Assembly (NCBI RefSeq): GCF_000568255.1
Contig: NZ_KK037166.1
Location: forward strand, 1,956,941-2,020,940
Source: Kutzneria sp. 744
Lineage (GTDB): Bacteria > Actinomycetota > Actinomycetes > Mycobacteriales > Pseudonocardiaceae
Direction of reading: 5' to 3'
DNA: 64,000 nt
The translations under genes were made by a program, and so were the position numbers. Below the pieces are notes generated by a model that was not told the origin of the DNA, searched no databases, and saw nothing but the letters and a program-made list of their open reading frames with translations. This document shows positions 38,073 through 46,469 of this stretch, piece after piece; position 1 is the stretch's first letter; every line of letters starts with the position of its first letter.

Positions 38073-38309
38073 TCAGCGCGGCCCGAACTCCTGCTCGAGC
38101 ATGTCCGCGAGCTTCGCGCGGTTGCACTGGACCACTCGTTCGTCGGTACCCCCGACCACGGGCGTGACGCCCAGCGCGCGCAGCAGCTGGGCGGCGGGCT
38201 CACCGGGGTGGCCGGACTCCCCGAGCACCGGGTGGTAGCCCTGTTCGACCAAGTGGTTGAAGACGAGGTTCACGACGGTCCATGGGTTGTAGGACTCGTT
38301 GTCGGTCAT
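38073..38309 (-). CDS. small conserved protein leading the monooxygenase operon
   Basis: 78 residues from the ATG at 38309 (MTDNESYNPWTVVNLVFNHL). It has the pattern of a helical cytoplasmic protein with NPWTVVNLVFNHLVEQGYHPVLG and a C-terminal NRAKLADMLEQEFGPR. I do not recognise a named family. It lies between the two activator sites, so it is probably transcribed from its own promoter and may run into the operon. A role in regulation or assembly is possible. Confidence 0.72.
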   Translation of the reverse strand: MTDNESYNPWTVVNLVFNHLVEQGYHPVLGESGHPGEPAAQLLRALGVTPVVGGTDERVVQCNRAKLADMLEQEFGPR

Positions 38310-38359
38310 TACCCACACACCTCCGACCTCTCATCCCACTCCGGTCGCAGCCGGCCGAC

Positions 38360-38376
38360 TGTCTCAATTTGAGACA
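38360..38376. promoter_or_regulatory. activator site between the regulator and the small gene
   Basis: TGTCTCA-ATT-TGAGACA is a perfect 7-bp inverted repeat, 50 bp before the small gene and 92 bp before the regulator. It shares the core of the site at 38056-38070 and could serve both divergent promoters, allowing autoregulation. Confidence 0.7.
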
Positions 38377-38467
38377 CCCGCCGACGCCGCCGGAGGCCTA
38401 CTCTGAGCCCAGCGGGAGGCACCGCCGGGTGCCCGCGGCCAGGGCTGTCCGTGGGTAGGAGGTCCAT

Positions 38468-40252
38468 GTGCAGGACGTAGTGGCGGCCGACGAGAGGCGC
38501 CTTGCCCGCACCCGGGAGCGGTTCCTGACCTCGGAGTCCATCGCCTCCGACCAGGTGCGCAAGAGCATCCTGGACTCGTGGTGGCGGTCGCGGCAGCTGC
38601 GGGTGCCGGCCGACCGGATCGTGCTGCCCTACGTCCGCGAGCCCGACCTGGACTCCCCGCTGATCCGCGCGGCCACGCCCGTGCTGCAACGGCTGGGCGA
38701 CCAGCTCGACGGCCAGCCCATCAGCCTCATCCTCACCGACCCGACGGGTGTGGTGCTGACCCAGCGCACCGGCGACATCGATCTGCACCGCAAGCTGGAA
38801 CGGGTGGAGCTGGTCCCCGGCTTCAGCTACGGCGAGCAGTTCGTCGGCACCAACGGCATCGGCACCGCGCTGGAGGAGGGCCGGCCGACGTACGTGTTCG
38901 GGCACGAGCACTACGCCGAGAACCTGGAGAGCCTGGCCTGCGCGGGCGCGCCCATCCAGCATCCGGTGTCGGGCAAGATGGTCGGCGCGGTCGACCTGAC
39001 GTGCTGGAGCCGCGACGCCGGCCGGCTGCTGGTGGCGCTGGCCCACTCGGCGGCCGAGCAGATCAGCCAGTCCCTGTTGACCCACACCAATCCCCGTGAG
39101 CTGGCGCTGTTCCAGGCCTATCTGCGGGCGTGCCGGCGGACCACGGGCATCGTGCTGGCGTTCAACGACGGCGTGGTGATGATGAACGACCACGCCCGGC
39201 AGCTGCTGGACCCGTCCGACCAGTCGGTGCTGATCGGGCACGCCACGCAGGCGGTGGCCGAGCGGCGGTCCAGCACCGCGGACGTGGCGCTGCCGACCGG
39301 CAGCAAGGTCAGGTCCCAGTGCCGCAAGGTGTTCGGCCAGAACCGCAACGACGTGGCCGGCGTGGTGCTGTGCGGCAAGCTGATCGACTCCGAGCCCGAG
39401 GGGGCTGGTGTGCCCGAGCCGCGGCTGCCGATGTTCCTGCCCGGCGCGGTCGGGTCGGCGCCGCTGTGGCTGCGCTGCGCCCACGACGTCGACTCGGCGT
39501 ACAACTCGGGCGAATGGCTTGTGCTGGGCGGGGATCCGGGCGTGGGCAAGACGACGCTGGCCCGGTGCGTGCACCAGCGCCGGCACCCGACCGGCCGGGT
39601 GCACGTGCTCGACGCCGCCACCGCGGATGCCGGCTGGCACGACGAGCTGCGGCGGGAACTGATCGAGGATCCCGTGGACGCCTTGGTGATCCGGCACGGG
39701 GACCGGCTGGCCGGTCCGGCGCTGGCGACCACGATCCGGTTGCTACGACTGGCTTCCCCGGCGACGTGGGTCTCGGTCACGTTGGCGGAGAACACCATCA
39801 ACCGCGCGGAGCTGGCGGAACTGCTGGCCCTGTTCCCGAGGACGGTGAAGGTGCCGCCGCTGCGCCGGCACGTGGAGGACCTGTCCGAGCTGGTGCCGCT
39901 GTTCCTGAACCGGCTGGGGCACGGCGGCCAGCTGACGTGCTCGCCGGCGGCGATGCACCTGCTGATGCGGGCCGACTGGCCGGGCAACGTCGCCGAGCTG
40001 CACCACGTGCTCAGGATCGCGGTGCAGCACCGGCGGACGGGCACCATCCAGCCGGGCGACCTGCCGGCCGAGTTCCGGACCCTGACGCGGCGGCCGCTGT
40101 CCCGGCTGGAGTCGATCGAGCGGGACGCCATCGTGCAGGGCCTGGCCGACAGCGGCGGCAACAAGGTGCAGACCGCTCAGCTGCTGGGCATGTCCCGGGC
40201 GACCCTGTACCGCAAGATCCACGAGTACGGGATCGTGACTCCGGAGCGTTAG
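38468..40252 (+). CDS. mimR: MimR/AcoR-type GAF-AAA-Fis transcriptional activator
   Basis: 594 residues. The N-terminal ligand-sensing GAF region (about 60-210) includes VPGFSYGEQFVGTNGIGTAL, typical of AcoR-like proteins. A central AAA-type ATPase has Walker A GGDPGVGKTT but lacks the GAFTGA loop that contacts sigma-54, as in actinobacteria that have no sigma-54. The C-terminal Fis-type helix-turn-helix is KVQTAQLLGMSRATLYRKIHEYG. It is divergent from the operon and, in mycobacteria, activates mimABCD. The ATP site may have a structural role. Confidence 0.9.
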   Translation: MQDVVAADERRLARTRERFLTSESIASDQVRKSILDSWWRSRQLRVPADRIVLPYVREPDLDSPLIRAATPVLQRLGDQLDGQPISLILTDPTGVVLTQRTGDIDLHRKLERVELVPGFSYGEQFVGTNGIGTALEEGRPTYVFGHEHYAENLESLACAGAPIQHPVSGKMVGAVDLTCWSRDAGRLLVALAHSAAEQISQSLLTHTNPRELALFQAYLRACRRTTGIVLAFNDGVVMMNDHARQLLDPSDQSVLIGHATQAVAERRSSTADVALPTGSKVRSQCRKVFGQNRNDVAGVVLCGKLIDSEPEGAGVPEPRLPMFLPGAVGSAPLWLRCAHDVDSAYNSGEWLVLGGDPGVGKTTLARCVHQRRHPTGRVHVLDAATADAGWHDELRRELIEDPVDALVIRHGDRLAGPALATTIRLLRLASPATWVSVTLAENTINRAELAELLALFPRTVKVPPLRRHVEDLSELVPLFLNRLGHGGQLTCSPAAMHLLMRADWPGNVAELHHVLRIAVQHRRTGTIQPGDLPAEFRTLTRRPLSRLESIERDAIVQGLADSGGNKVQTAQLLGMSRATLYRKIHEYGIVTPER

Positions 40253-40584
40253 ACCACCTGGGCGTGCGCGGTGGCGTTGGGGAAGACCTTGGCGATCTTG
40301 TCGACGTCGTCGCCGGGGCCGCCGTAGACGTCGACCCGGCTGATGCTGGCCACGGTGGCCAGCTGGCCCAGCAGCTCGCGGCTGTTCTTGCCGTGCGCGG
40401 CCGAGGCGGCGGCGTCGACGTACTCCTCGATGAAGGTGTAGCTGCCGGAGGCGTCGGAGAACACTCGGTAGGACAGCGTGCCGGGCTCGTCGGCCGTGCC
40501 CGCCACCAGCGCCTTGGCGGTCTCCTCGAACTCGGCCTGCTTGCCGTCGTGCGGGGCGACCTCGACGCGCAGATAGATGCTCAT
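40249..40584 (-). CDS. ABM-domain (quinol monooxygenase-like) protein
   Basis: 111 residues from the ATG at 40584. A YgiN-type dimeric barrel: MSIYLRVEVAPHDGKQAEFE, GTLSYRVFSDASGSYTFIEEYVDAAASAAHG. Such proteins act as cofactor-free monooxygenases or quinol-handling enzymes. The TAA stop interlocks with the TAG of the convergent activator gene (TTAG). The substrate is unknown. Confidence 0.83.
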   Translation of the reverse strand: MSIYLRVEVAPHDGKQAEFEETAKALVAGTADEPGTLSYRVFSDASGSYTFIEEYVDAAASAAHGKNSRELLGQLATVASISRVDVYGGPGDDVDKIAKVFPNATAHAQVV

Positions 40585-40617
40585 GGCTGCCATTCCACCA
40601 GGTGCGCGGCGGTCACG

Positions 40618-41316
40618 CTATCGGCCCGTGATCAACAACTCCAGGCCGTCGAAGATGCGGGCCAGGCCGAACTCCCAGCTGCTGTCCGGGGTGGCGTCGA
40701 TGGTGTCCTCGGTCGCCGCCACCAGCGCCGGGAACAGGTCGCCGTGGGCCGCGATCTGGCTGCGGAGGCGCTTGTCCGGACTCCACGGCTGGGTGCCGGC
40801 GGTCGATGCCGACCGGGTGTTGCGGATGTGGCCGCTGACCAGGAAAACGGCGTCCATGCGCTGGGCGCCGGTCAGCCCCGTGCCTTCGAGCGCGGCCACG
40901 GCCGACTCCGTCCAGCCGATCTCGCGCGGCCCCATCGCCCGCTCGCCGACGGTGGCCGCCGGCAGCCAGGGGTGGCGCTGCCAGGTCTCGCGCATCAGGC
41001 GGGCCCACTCCGTCAGCTTGGGCCGCCAGCCGCCGGGCACGGTGGACAGGTCTGGCGGCTCCCCCACCGCGATCTCGATCATCACGGCGACCAGTTCGGC
41101 CTTGTTGGTGACGTGCCGGTAGAGGGCCATCTTGGTGACGTCAAGCATGCCGGCCACCTGCTGCATGGACACCGAGGCCATGCCGGCCGCGTCGGCCAGC
41201 GTGATGCCGGCGGCGGCGATCCGGGGAACCGTCAGCGCCGGGCGCGTGACCGAGCGGCCCTGGTCGCTCAGCTTCCAGAGCAGCTCTGTGCCGTGAAATC
41301 TGGCACTTTCTGTCAC
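40618..41316 (-). CDS. TetR-family transcriptional regulator
   Basis: 232 residues from a GTG at 41316 (MTESARFHG); earlier codons belong to the operator region. The DNA-binding domain is at about 25-75: TVPRIAAAGITLADAAGMASVSMQQVAGMLDVTKMALYRHV. The C-terminal part fits the TetR_C class that includes tetracycline-type repressors (HPWLPAATVGERAMGP). It is divergent from the dihydrofolate-reductase-like gene, and three phased palindromes lie between them, so it most likely represses both. The ligand is unknown. Confidence 0.88.
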   Translation of the reverse strand: MTESARFHGTELLWKLSDQGRSVTRPALTVPRIAAAGITLADAAGMASVSMQQVAGMLDVTKMALYRHVTNKAELVAVMIEIAVGEPPDLSTVPGGWRPKLTEWARLMRETWQRHPWLPAATVGERAMGPREIGWTESAVAALEGTGLTGAQRMDAVFLVSGHIRNTRSASTAGTQPWSPDKRLRSQIAAHGDLFPALVAATEDTIDATPDSSWEFGLARIFDGLELLITGR

Positions 41317-41344
41317 ATACGGCCCCTTGCTGTCCTCCCCAGGC

Positions 41345-41397
41345 GTGTCTACCGTACACCCAAGTGTCCGGCAGACACTGATGTGTCCACGGGACAC
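41345..41397. promoter_or_regulatory. three phased palindromic TetR operator candidates
   Basis: Three 15-bp palindromes start at 41345 (GTGTctaccgtACAC), 41364 (GTGTCcggcaGACAC) and 41383 (GTGTCCacgGGACAC), each exactly 19 bp after the last. They fill the divergent promoter region. Symmetry improves toward the dihydrofolate-reductase-like gene. They are probably bound cooperatively by the adjacent TetR protein. Confidence 0.72.
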
Positions 41398-41416
41398 CGA
41401 TCGTGAAGGGGCCCGG

Positions 41417-41938
41417 ATGGTGATCCGCACGCACGTCGGGGTGAGCCTCGACGGGTTCGTCGCCGATGCGGACGGCGTGGCGGCCTGGGAGTCGCTGCCC
41501 GGCTACGAGCACCGCTCGCACGGCATCGCCGAGGTGCTGGAGCACTGCGAGGCCGTCGTCATGGGCCGCTCGACGTTCGACCGCGGGCTGGCCCGCTGGT
41601 CCGCCGACTGGCCCTGGGCCGACAAAGACGTGCACGTGCTGACCTCCCGTCCCCTGCCTCCCGGCGTGCAGGCCCGCGCGTGCGACAACGCCACCGAGCT
41701 GTTGGCGCGGTTACAGCGCACCGGCCTGATGGGCGACGTCCACCTGCTCGGCGGCGCCCGCACGATCCGAGCCTTCCTCGACCTCGGGGCCGTCGCCCGG
41801 CTCGGCGTCGTGGTGCTGCCGATGTTGCTGGGCAACGGAATCCCGCTGTTCGACGGCACCGCCGGGCAGCCGCTGCACCTGCAGTGCCAGCGAACGCATC
41901 CCGGCGGCGCCGTCGAGCTGATCTACACGCCGGCCTAG
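41417..41938 (+). CDS. dihydrofolate reductase/RibD C-terminal domain protein
   Basis: 173 residues from the ATG at 41417, with GAAGGGG upstream. The fold is that of RibD C-terminal/DHFR-like reductases: RTHVGVSLDGFVAD, AVVMGRSTFD, VHVLTSRPLP, and VHLLGGARTIRAFLDLG. Members reduce pyrimidine or other heterocycles with NADPH; folate reduction is not expected. Its TAG stop now consists partly of the left end of an IS630 element. It is probably derepressed when the TetR protein binds ligand. Confidence 0.85.
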   Translation: MVIRTHVGVSLDGFVADADGVAAWESLPGYEHRSHGIAEVLEHCEAVVMGRSTFDRGLARWSADWPWADKDVHVLTSRPLPPGVQARACDNATELLARLQRTGLMGDVHLLGGARTIRAFLDLGAVARLGVVVLPMLLGNGIPLFDGTAGQPLHLQCQRTHPGGAVELIYTPA

Positions 41939-42583
41939 TGTCCTGCGCCTAAAGTTCGTTGATTAATTGTAGGATTGACGGATGGCAGGTAGAGGCCGGC
42001 CGGTGGCCGCTGTGGTGTTAACCGACGAGGAACGCGAGACGCTTCAACGGTGGGCGCGGCGGGCGAAGTCGTCGCAGGCATTGGCACAGCGATGCCGAAT
42101 CGTGCTCGGGTGCGCGGCCGGCGGATCCAATCAGGACGTCGCCGCCGAGTTGGGGATCTGGCCGCAGACGGTGGGCAAGTGGCGACGACGGTTCCTGGAC
42201 AGGCGCCTGGAGGGCTTGGTGGACGAGCCACGTCCGGGCGCCCCGCGCAAGATCACCGACGAGCAGGTCGAGGAACTGGTGGTGGCCACGCTGGAACGGA
42301 CCCCGGCCGATGCCACGCACTGGTCGCGGACCTCGATGGCGGCCGAGAGCGGATTGTCCAAGTCGACGGTCGGACGGATCTGGAAGGCGTTCAACCTCAA
42401 GCCCCACCAGGTCGACACCTTCAAACTCAGCAACGATCCGCAGTTCGTCGACAAGGTCCGCGACGTCGTCGGGCTCTACCTGAATCCGCCCGACAAGGCG
42501 CTGGTCCTCTGCGTCGACGAGTTGGGTCGGACCGGGGCGCGTTGACGTCCTTACGAACGTTACGTTTCCCCGGCCCGCCCGCC

Positions 42584-42617
42584 GAACCGGACGTGCCCAT
42601 TCCTGAGCATCCGGCTC
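42584..42617 (-). ncRNA. group II intron domain V
   Basis: On the minus strand the 34-nt hairpin begins GAGCCGGATG and ends CACGTCCGGTTC, the canonical catalytic domain V with a GGAA-type terminal loop. The following sequence to 42521 would fold as domain VI with the branch-point A. Confidence 0.85.
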
Positions 42618-42639
42618 TCCACGAGCCCGTGTCAGCGGA

Positions 42640-44073
42640 TCACTTTGCTGGTTCTGGCGTTATGACTGCCCAGGGTGTAGGGATGTTGGCCGCCCGGTAT
42701 CGGTAACGGCTGACCGTCACCGTCTGGGGCTGGAACAACGTCACCTCGTCCTCCGTCGGTCGCCACCCCGGAAGGTAACGGCGCATGAGGACGGCCCACT
42801 TCGTTTTGTTGTGCCGCTTACGAATCCACCGCACTACCCGATGCCAGGCGTAATCATCGAGGTAGTGGAAGGTCGCCTTCGACACACCATGACGGAAGTA
42901 GACGCACCAACCCCGCAGCACCAAGTTGAGTTGGCGCAGCAGGGCGGCAAGTGTTGGATGCGACGACCTGCGGGTCAGCGCGCGGACCCGCCCGACGATC
43001 GAGGCCAGCGCCTTCTTCGACGGGTAGGTGTAGACCACGCGCTTGTCCGTGCCCCGCTTCCGTTTCCGCTGGATGCGGAACCCGAGGAAGTCGAAGCCCT
43101 CATCGATGTGACAGACCCTCGTCTTGGCTGCCGACAACCGCAGGCCCATCGGGGCCAACAGTCCGGCCACCACCTCCCGGAGGTCTTCGGCATGCCGCTT
43201 CGACCCGGACACCAGAACCACGAAATCGTCCGCGTAGCGAACGATCCGATAGGTGGCCGACCCCTTGCGGCGCGCCACGAACCGCCGATACGAGGTGCCG
43301 CTGGCCGCCCATGCCCGGGCGAAATGCTCGTCCAGGACTGACAGGGCGATGTTGGCCAGCAACGGAGACAGGATCCCGCCTTGGGGTGTGCCGGTACTGG
43401 TGTTCCTGACCACGCCGTCCTCGCTGAGGACGCCCGCATGCAGGAACGCCTTCACCAGAGCCAGAACACGTTTGTCCCCGACCCGACCACGCACCCGGTC
43501 CATCAGGGCCGGGTGGTCGATCATGTCGAAGCACGCCTCGATGTCCCCTTCCAGGACCCACTCATACGAGCGGGACGTGAACTGGTGGATCTCCGCGATC
43601 GCATCCTGGGCCCGGCGCCGAGGACGGAAACCGTAGGAACACGGTTGGAAGTCCGCCTCGAAGATCGGCTCCAGTACCAGCTTCAGAGCCGCCTGCACGG
43701 TGCGGTCCCGCGCGGTCGGGATACCCAAGCGACGCAGATTCGCGCTGCCCGGCTTGGGGATCATCCGCTCCCGCACGGGCATCGGGTCGAACCGCCGCTC
43801 CCTGAGATCTCGCCTCAAGGTGGGCAGGAACCACTCCTCGGCGGCGAACACGGCGTCCGGACGGACACCATCCACCCCCGCCGACCGCTTACCCTTGTTG
43901 CCCCTGACCCGCGTCCACGCCACAACGAGAACAGCCGGGTCACACACCAAATTGAACACGTCGTCGAACCGGCGACCAGGACCATCGATCGCCCACTGAT
44001 GCAGCTTGGTCTGGATCCGCAGTACCCGCGCCTCGGCCTCCTCGACCGTCGGCCACAGCACACCCGTATTCAC
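42640..44073 (-). CDS. ltrA: group II intron reverse transcriptase/maturase
   Basis: 477 residues from a GTG at 44073 preceded by AGGAGA; longer upstream reading lies in ribozyme sequence. The reverse transcriptase domains are evident: SAGVDGVRPD, RRLGIPTARDRTVQAALKLVLEPIFE, GDIEACFDMIDH, TPQGGILSPLLANIAL, and the active-site YADDFVVL. The maturase domain X follows (about residues 340-430, RGWCVYFRHGVSKATFHYLDDYAW). There is no evident HNH endonuclease, as in several bacterial lineages. The protein binds the intron RNA for splicing and reverse splicing. Confidence 0.92.
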   Translation of the reverse strand: MNTGVLWPTVEEAEARVLRIQTKLHQWAIDGPGRRFDDVFNLVCDPAVLVVAWTRVRGNKGKRSAGVDGVRPDAVFAAEEWFLPTLRRDLRERRFDPMPVRERMIPKPGSANLRRLGIPTARDRTVQAALKLVLEPIFEADFQPCSYGFRPRRRAQDAIAEIHQFTSRSYEWVLEGDIEACFDMIDHPALMDRVRGRVGDKRVLALVKAFLHAGVLSEDGVVRNTSTGTPQGGILSPLLANIALSVLDEHFARAWAASGTSYRRFVARRKGSATYRIVRYADDFVVLVSGSKRHAEDLREVVAGLLAPMGLRLSAAKTRVCHIDEGFDFLGFRIQRKRKRGTDKRVVYTYPSKKALASIVGRVRALTRRSSHPTLAALLRQLNLVLRGWCVYFRHGVSKATFHYLDDYAWHRVVRWIRKRHNKTKWAVLMRRYLPGWRPTEDEVTLFQPQTVTVSRYRYRAANIPTPWAVITPEPAK

Positions 44074-45236
44074 CGGTGATCTCCTGCCCTTCCGTTCCCA
44101 TCGCCGCGGACTCGCTGCCGCCCTTCGCCATGTGGCCGGCTTTCCCGACCTCGGACTACTACGACGGCTCCGCCACGCCCCGGCCCGCTCAGCCGACGAC
44201 GAGCCTGCCCGCACCCGACCTGGACGGCCAGCACGCGGGACCAGCCCGGGACGCTTCCCACGTTCACCACACACCGGTCGACGGGGTCGGTGCCCAGCTT
44301 TGCCCCTGCGACATCGCCACGAGTACGCCGCAGCCTTTCCTCGCGGCCTCCCTGCCGGCGTCTTCACCCGGCCCGAAAGTCACCCGCCCTGTCCCGGACA
44401 TCCGGTCAAGACAGGTGTGCGTCGCGCTCCGGCCCGCATCCGCCAGGTTGGAGCCGGTGTATCTCTTGAGAGGCTTTAACCGCTGGTTCCTCACGTACAC
44501 CTTTCCGTCTCGCTAGGTGAGCCCGAGCCGTCTGGCAGTGCCGGCCCGTCTCCTCGTTGTCAGGGCTGCTCCCACCCTCCCCGGCGCCTCCCGGATCAGG
44601 CTGCCCTCAGCTTCATCGACCTGCTGCGACAGGACGACGGCGGAGGTCTCTCACCTCCACCCGATAGTGCAGCGCCTCGTGGCGCACGAAGTCGCAGATC
44701 CAGGCGCTGGACCGGTCCGCGCCGATGCTGCCGATGATGCCCGGCCTGCCGCAGCGCCGTACCCATGACTACATCCGGCACGGCATCACCACCCTGTTCG
44801 CCGCGCTCGACGTGGCCAGCGGCGAGGTGATCGGCTCCATCCACCGCCGTCACCGCGCGGTGGAGTTCAAGAAGTTCCTCACCACACTGGACAAGCAGGT
44901 GCCCGCCGACCTTGACGTGCACCTAATCTGCGACAACTACACCACCCACAAACACCCCACGATCAACAAGTGGCTGGCCGCGCACCCCCGCTTCCACATG
45001 CACTTCACCCCGACCTACTCCTCCTGGCTCAACCAGGTGGAGCGATGGTTCGGCTTGCTGACCGACAAACGCCTGCGTCGAGCTGCGCACAAGTCCTTAC
45101 GTGCACTGGAAAACGACATCCGCGACTGGATCACGACGTGGAACGCCGATCCCAGGCCGTTCGTGTGGACCAAGGACGCTGACGAGATCCTCGACCGCCT
45201 CGCCTCATATCTTGACCGAATTCCTGGCGCAGGACA

Positions 45237-46295
45237 CTAGTTGTGCGTGAACGCGCCCATGGTTCGGGTGTACTGCCACGGGGCCTGCTGCACGCCGGAA
45301 CAGGCGTCGGAGTGCTCTCCCGGGCAGGAACCGCTGTCACGGCCCAGCGCCCAGAAGGACAGCGAGCCGATGTTGTGCAGCCATGACCACACCGTCACGT
45401 CGATGGCGTCGCGCGGGGTGAAGATCTCCAGCGGGCCGGTCTCGCCGCCCGAGCCGTAGTCGTCGACGCCGACCATCTCGATGATGCCGACCTGCTCCCA
45501 CAGCTTGGTGTCCGGCGTGCCCGGGTGCAGGGCGCGCAGGTCGGCCAGCAGGAGGTTGGCCGCCGTCTTGGTGTCGGCGGCCATCTGGTGCGGCTGGTCG
45601 TCGTAGTAGTCGAAGGTCATGATGTTGACGATGTGGATGTCCGCGCCGTTGGCCTTGGCGTTGGCCAACATGTCCCGGGAACCCTGGGTGATGCCGATGA
45701 CGTCGGTCGGCACCGTGTAGTCGAACTGGATGACGCGGTGGTTGGCGGCCGCCCACTTCTCGACCTTGGCGATGGCCTTGTTGCGGCGGTCCACGCCGGC
45801 CAGGTTCTTCTGCATCGGGCCTTCGACGTCGAGGTCGATGCGGGTGATGTCGTAGGTCGTGATCACCTGCTCGAAGTTCTCGGCGATCTTGTCGACATCG
45901 GTGCAGCTGTCGGCGATGTCGGTGCCGTGGCCGGAGGCGTCGCCGCCGCCGTAGGAGGCGATCACGTCGCCGCCCATGGCCCGCAGGCGCTTGATGGAGT
46001 CGCCGTACTCGGCCTGGGAGATCGGCCGCTTGGGGTCGCCGTCCCAGGTCGCCTCGCAGGAGCCCGCGACCGGCGTCTGCAGGAAGGCCATCGTCAGGTA
46101 GCGGGCGCCGGAGGCGGCGGCCTGCTCCGCCGGGTCGCCCGGCTTGTACGTCTGGAAGTACGGCGCGAACACGTGCGCCGGGATCGCGCGCTGGTGGGAG
46201 CCGGCGGCCGCCGCGCTGCCGGGGGTCACCGTGGCGGCCACCGCAGCCAGCGCCACGGTCGTGGCCAGCCCGCGGGCCAGTCGTGAGGTCAACAT
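45237..46295 (-). CDS. secreted GH18 chitinase-like protein
   Basis: 352 residues from the ATG at 46295 (MLTSRLARGLATTVALAAVA), with a signal peptide of about 31 residues; a longer frame to 46451 lacks a signal. The mature part is a glycoside hydrolase 18 barrel: VFAPYFQTYKPGD, VIASYGGGDASGHG, and the catalytic DxDxE in RIDLDVEGP, then MTFDYYDD. It would cut chitin or bind it extracellularly. A dre-like palindrome lies about 29 bp before the ATG. The TAG stop is now partly formed by the right end of the IS630 element. Confidence 0.85.
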   Translation of the reverse strand: MLTSRLARGLATTVALAAVAATVTPGSAAAAGSHQRAIPAHVFAPYFQTYKPGDPAEQAAASGARYLTMAFLQTPVAGSCEATWDGDPKRPISQAEYGDSIKRLRAMGGDVIASYGGGDASGHGTDIADSCTDVDKIAENFEQVITTYDITRIDLDVEGPMQKNLAGVDRRNKAIAKVEKWAAANHRVIQFDYTVPTDVIGITQGSRDMLANAKANGADIHIVNIMTFDYYDDQPHQMAADTKTAANLLLADLRALHPGTPDTKLWEQVGIIEMVGVDDYGSGGETGPLEIFTPRDAIDVTVWSWLHNIGSLSFWALGRDSGSCPGEHSDACSGVQQAPWQYTRTMGAFTHN

Positions 46296-46323
46296 GCCCA
46301 CAGCCTCGCGGTACCGGTACCGG

Positions 46324-46335
46324 AGGTCCAGACCT
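46324..46335. promoter_or_regulatory. dre-like site before the chitinase-like gene
   Basis: AGGTCCAGACCT resembles the DasR target (TGGTCTAGACCA) at 9 of 12 positions and closely matches the 12-bp repeat TGGTCCAGACCT known from streptomycete chitinase promoters. It lies in the promoter region of the GH18 gene. Confidence 0.6.
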
Positions 46336-46396
46336 TTGTCCGAAGAAACCCGGGACCGGTTCCGGCATTGACACGGAATGGCGGGGAGCGTGACCA

Positions 46397-46410
46397 TGAG
46401 AGCGCTCTCA
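46397..46410. promoter_or_regulatory. LacI-family operator candidate before the GH64 glucanase
   Basis: TGAGAGCGCTCTCA is a perfect 14-bp palindrome with a central CG step, 60 bp before the glucanase start. It differs at one base per half from the CebR/CelR box (TGGGAGCGCTCCCA). Control by a LacI-type sugar regulator is likely; none is encoded nearby. Confidence 0.62.
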
Positions 46411-46469
46411 CACCCTGACCGGGAGCACGGCCGCCTCGCCACCCTGCCCACGACGAGGGGATTTCACGT

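Larger units (their letters stand above)
42521..44687 (-). mobile_element. group II intron
   Basis: 2,167 bp on the minus strand. The 5' end is GTGCGCC (44687 downward), matching the GUGYG consensus, and the 3' end is CCCAAC (ending at 42521), matching the terminal AY. Domain V is at 42584-42617. The 5' ribozyme domains occupy 44074-44687, which holds no other gene, and the reverse transcriptase lies within domain IV. The boundaries are confirmed because removal restores the transposase frame exactly. Confidence 0.88.
41936..45239 (+). mobile_element. IS630-family element carrying an antisense group II intron
   Basis: Terminal inverted repeats TAGTGTCCTGCGCC (41936-41949) and GGCGCAGGACACTA (45226-45239) enclose a transposase gene split by a group II intron. 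The element is bounded by TA at both ends, the IS630 target duplication. Removing the element and one TA rebuilds a CTAG that served as stop codon for the genes on each side. Without the intron it would be about 1.14 kb. Confidence 0.88.
41982..45240 (+). pseudogene. IS630-family transposase, interrupted by a group II intron
   Basis: Joining 41982-42520 to 44688-45240 gives an uninterrupted frame of 363 codons. The N-terminal part is helix-turn-helix: SNQDVAAELGIWPQTVGKWRRRF and SGLSKSTVGRIWKAF. The catalytic triad spans the insertion: Asp in LVLCVDE before the intron, Asp in LICDNYTTHKHP and Glu in WLNQVERWFGLL after it. The intron lies antisense to this gene, so its splicing cannot restore the transposase mRNA and the gene is inactive. 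Alone, the first segment ends after an extra RTGAR tail. Confidence 0.85.

Noticed and set aside
38468-40252. True sigma-54-dependent activator
   Set aside because: The GAFTGA loop is missing and actinobacteria generally lack sigma-54.
42811-44516. Plus-strand ORFs across the group II intron
   Set aside because: They are antisense to the reverse transcriptase or to ribozyme domains and encode no recognisable domain.
42521-44687. Intron on the plus strand, spliced from the transposase mRNA
   Set aside because: The reverse transcriptase, domain V and the 5' GUGCG all read on the minus strand.
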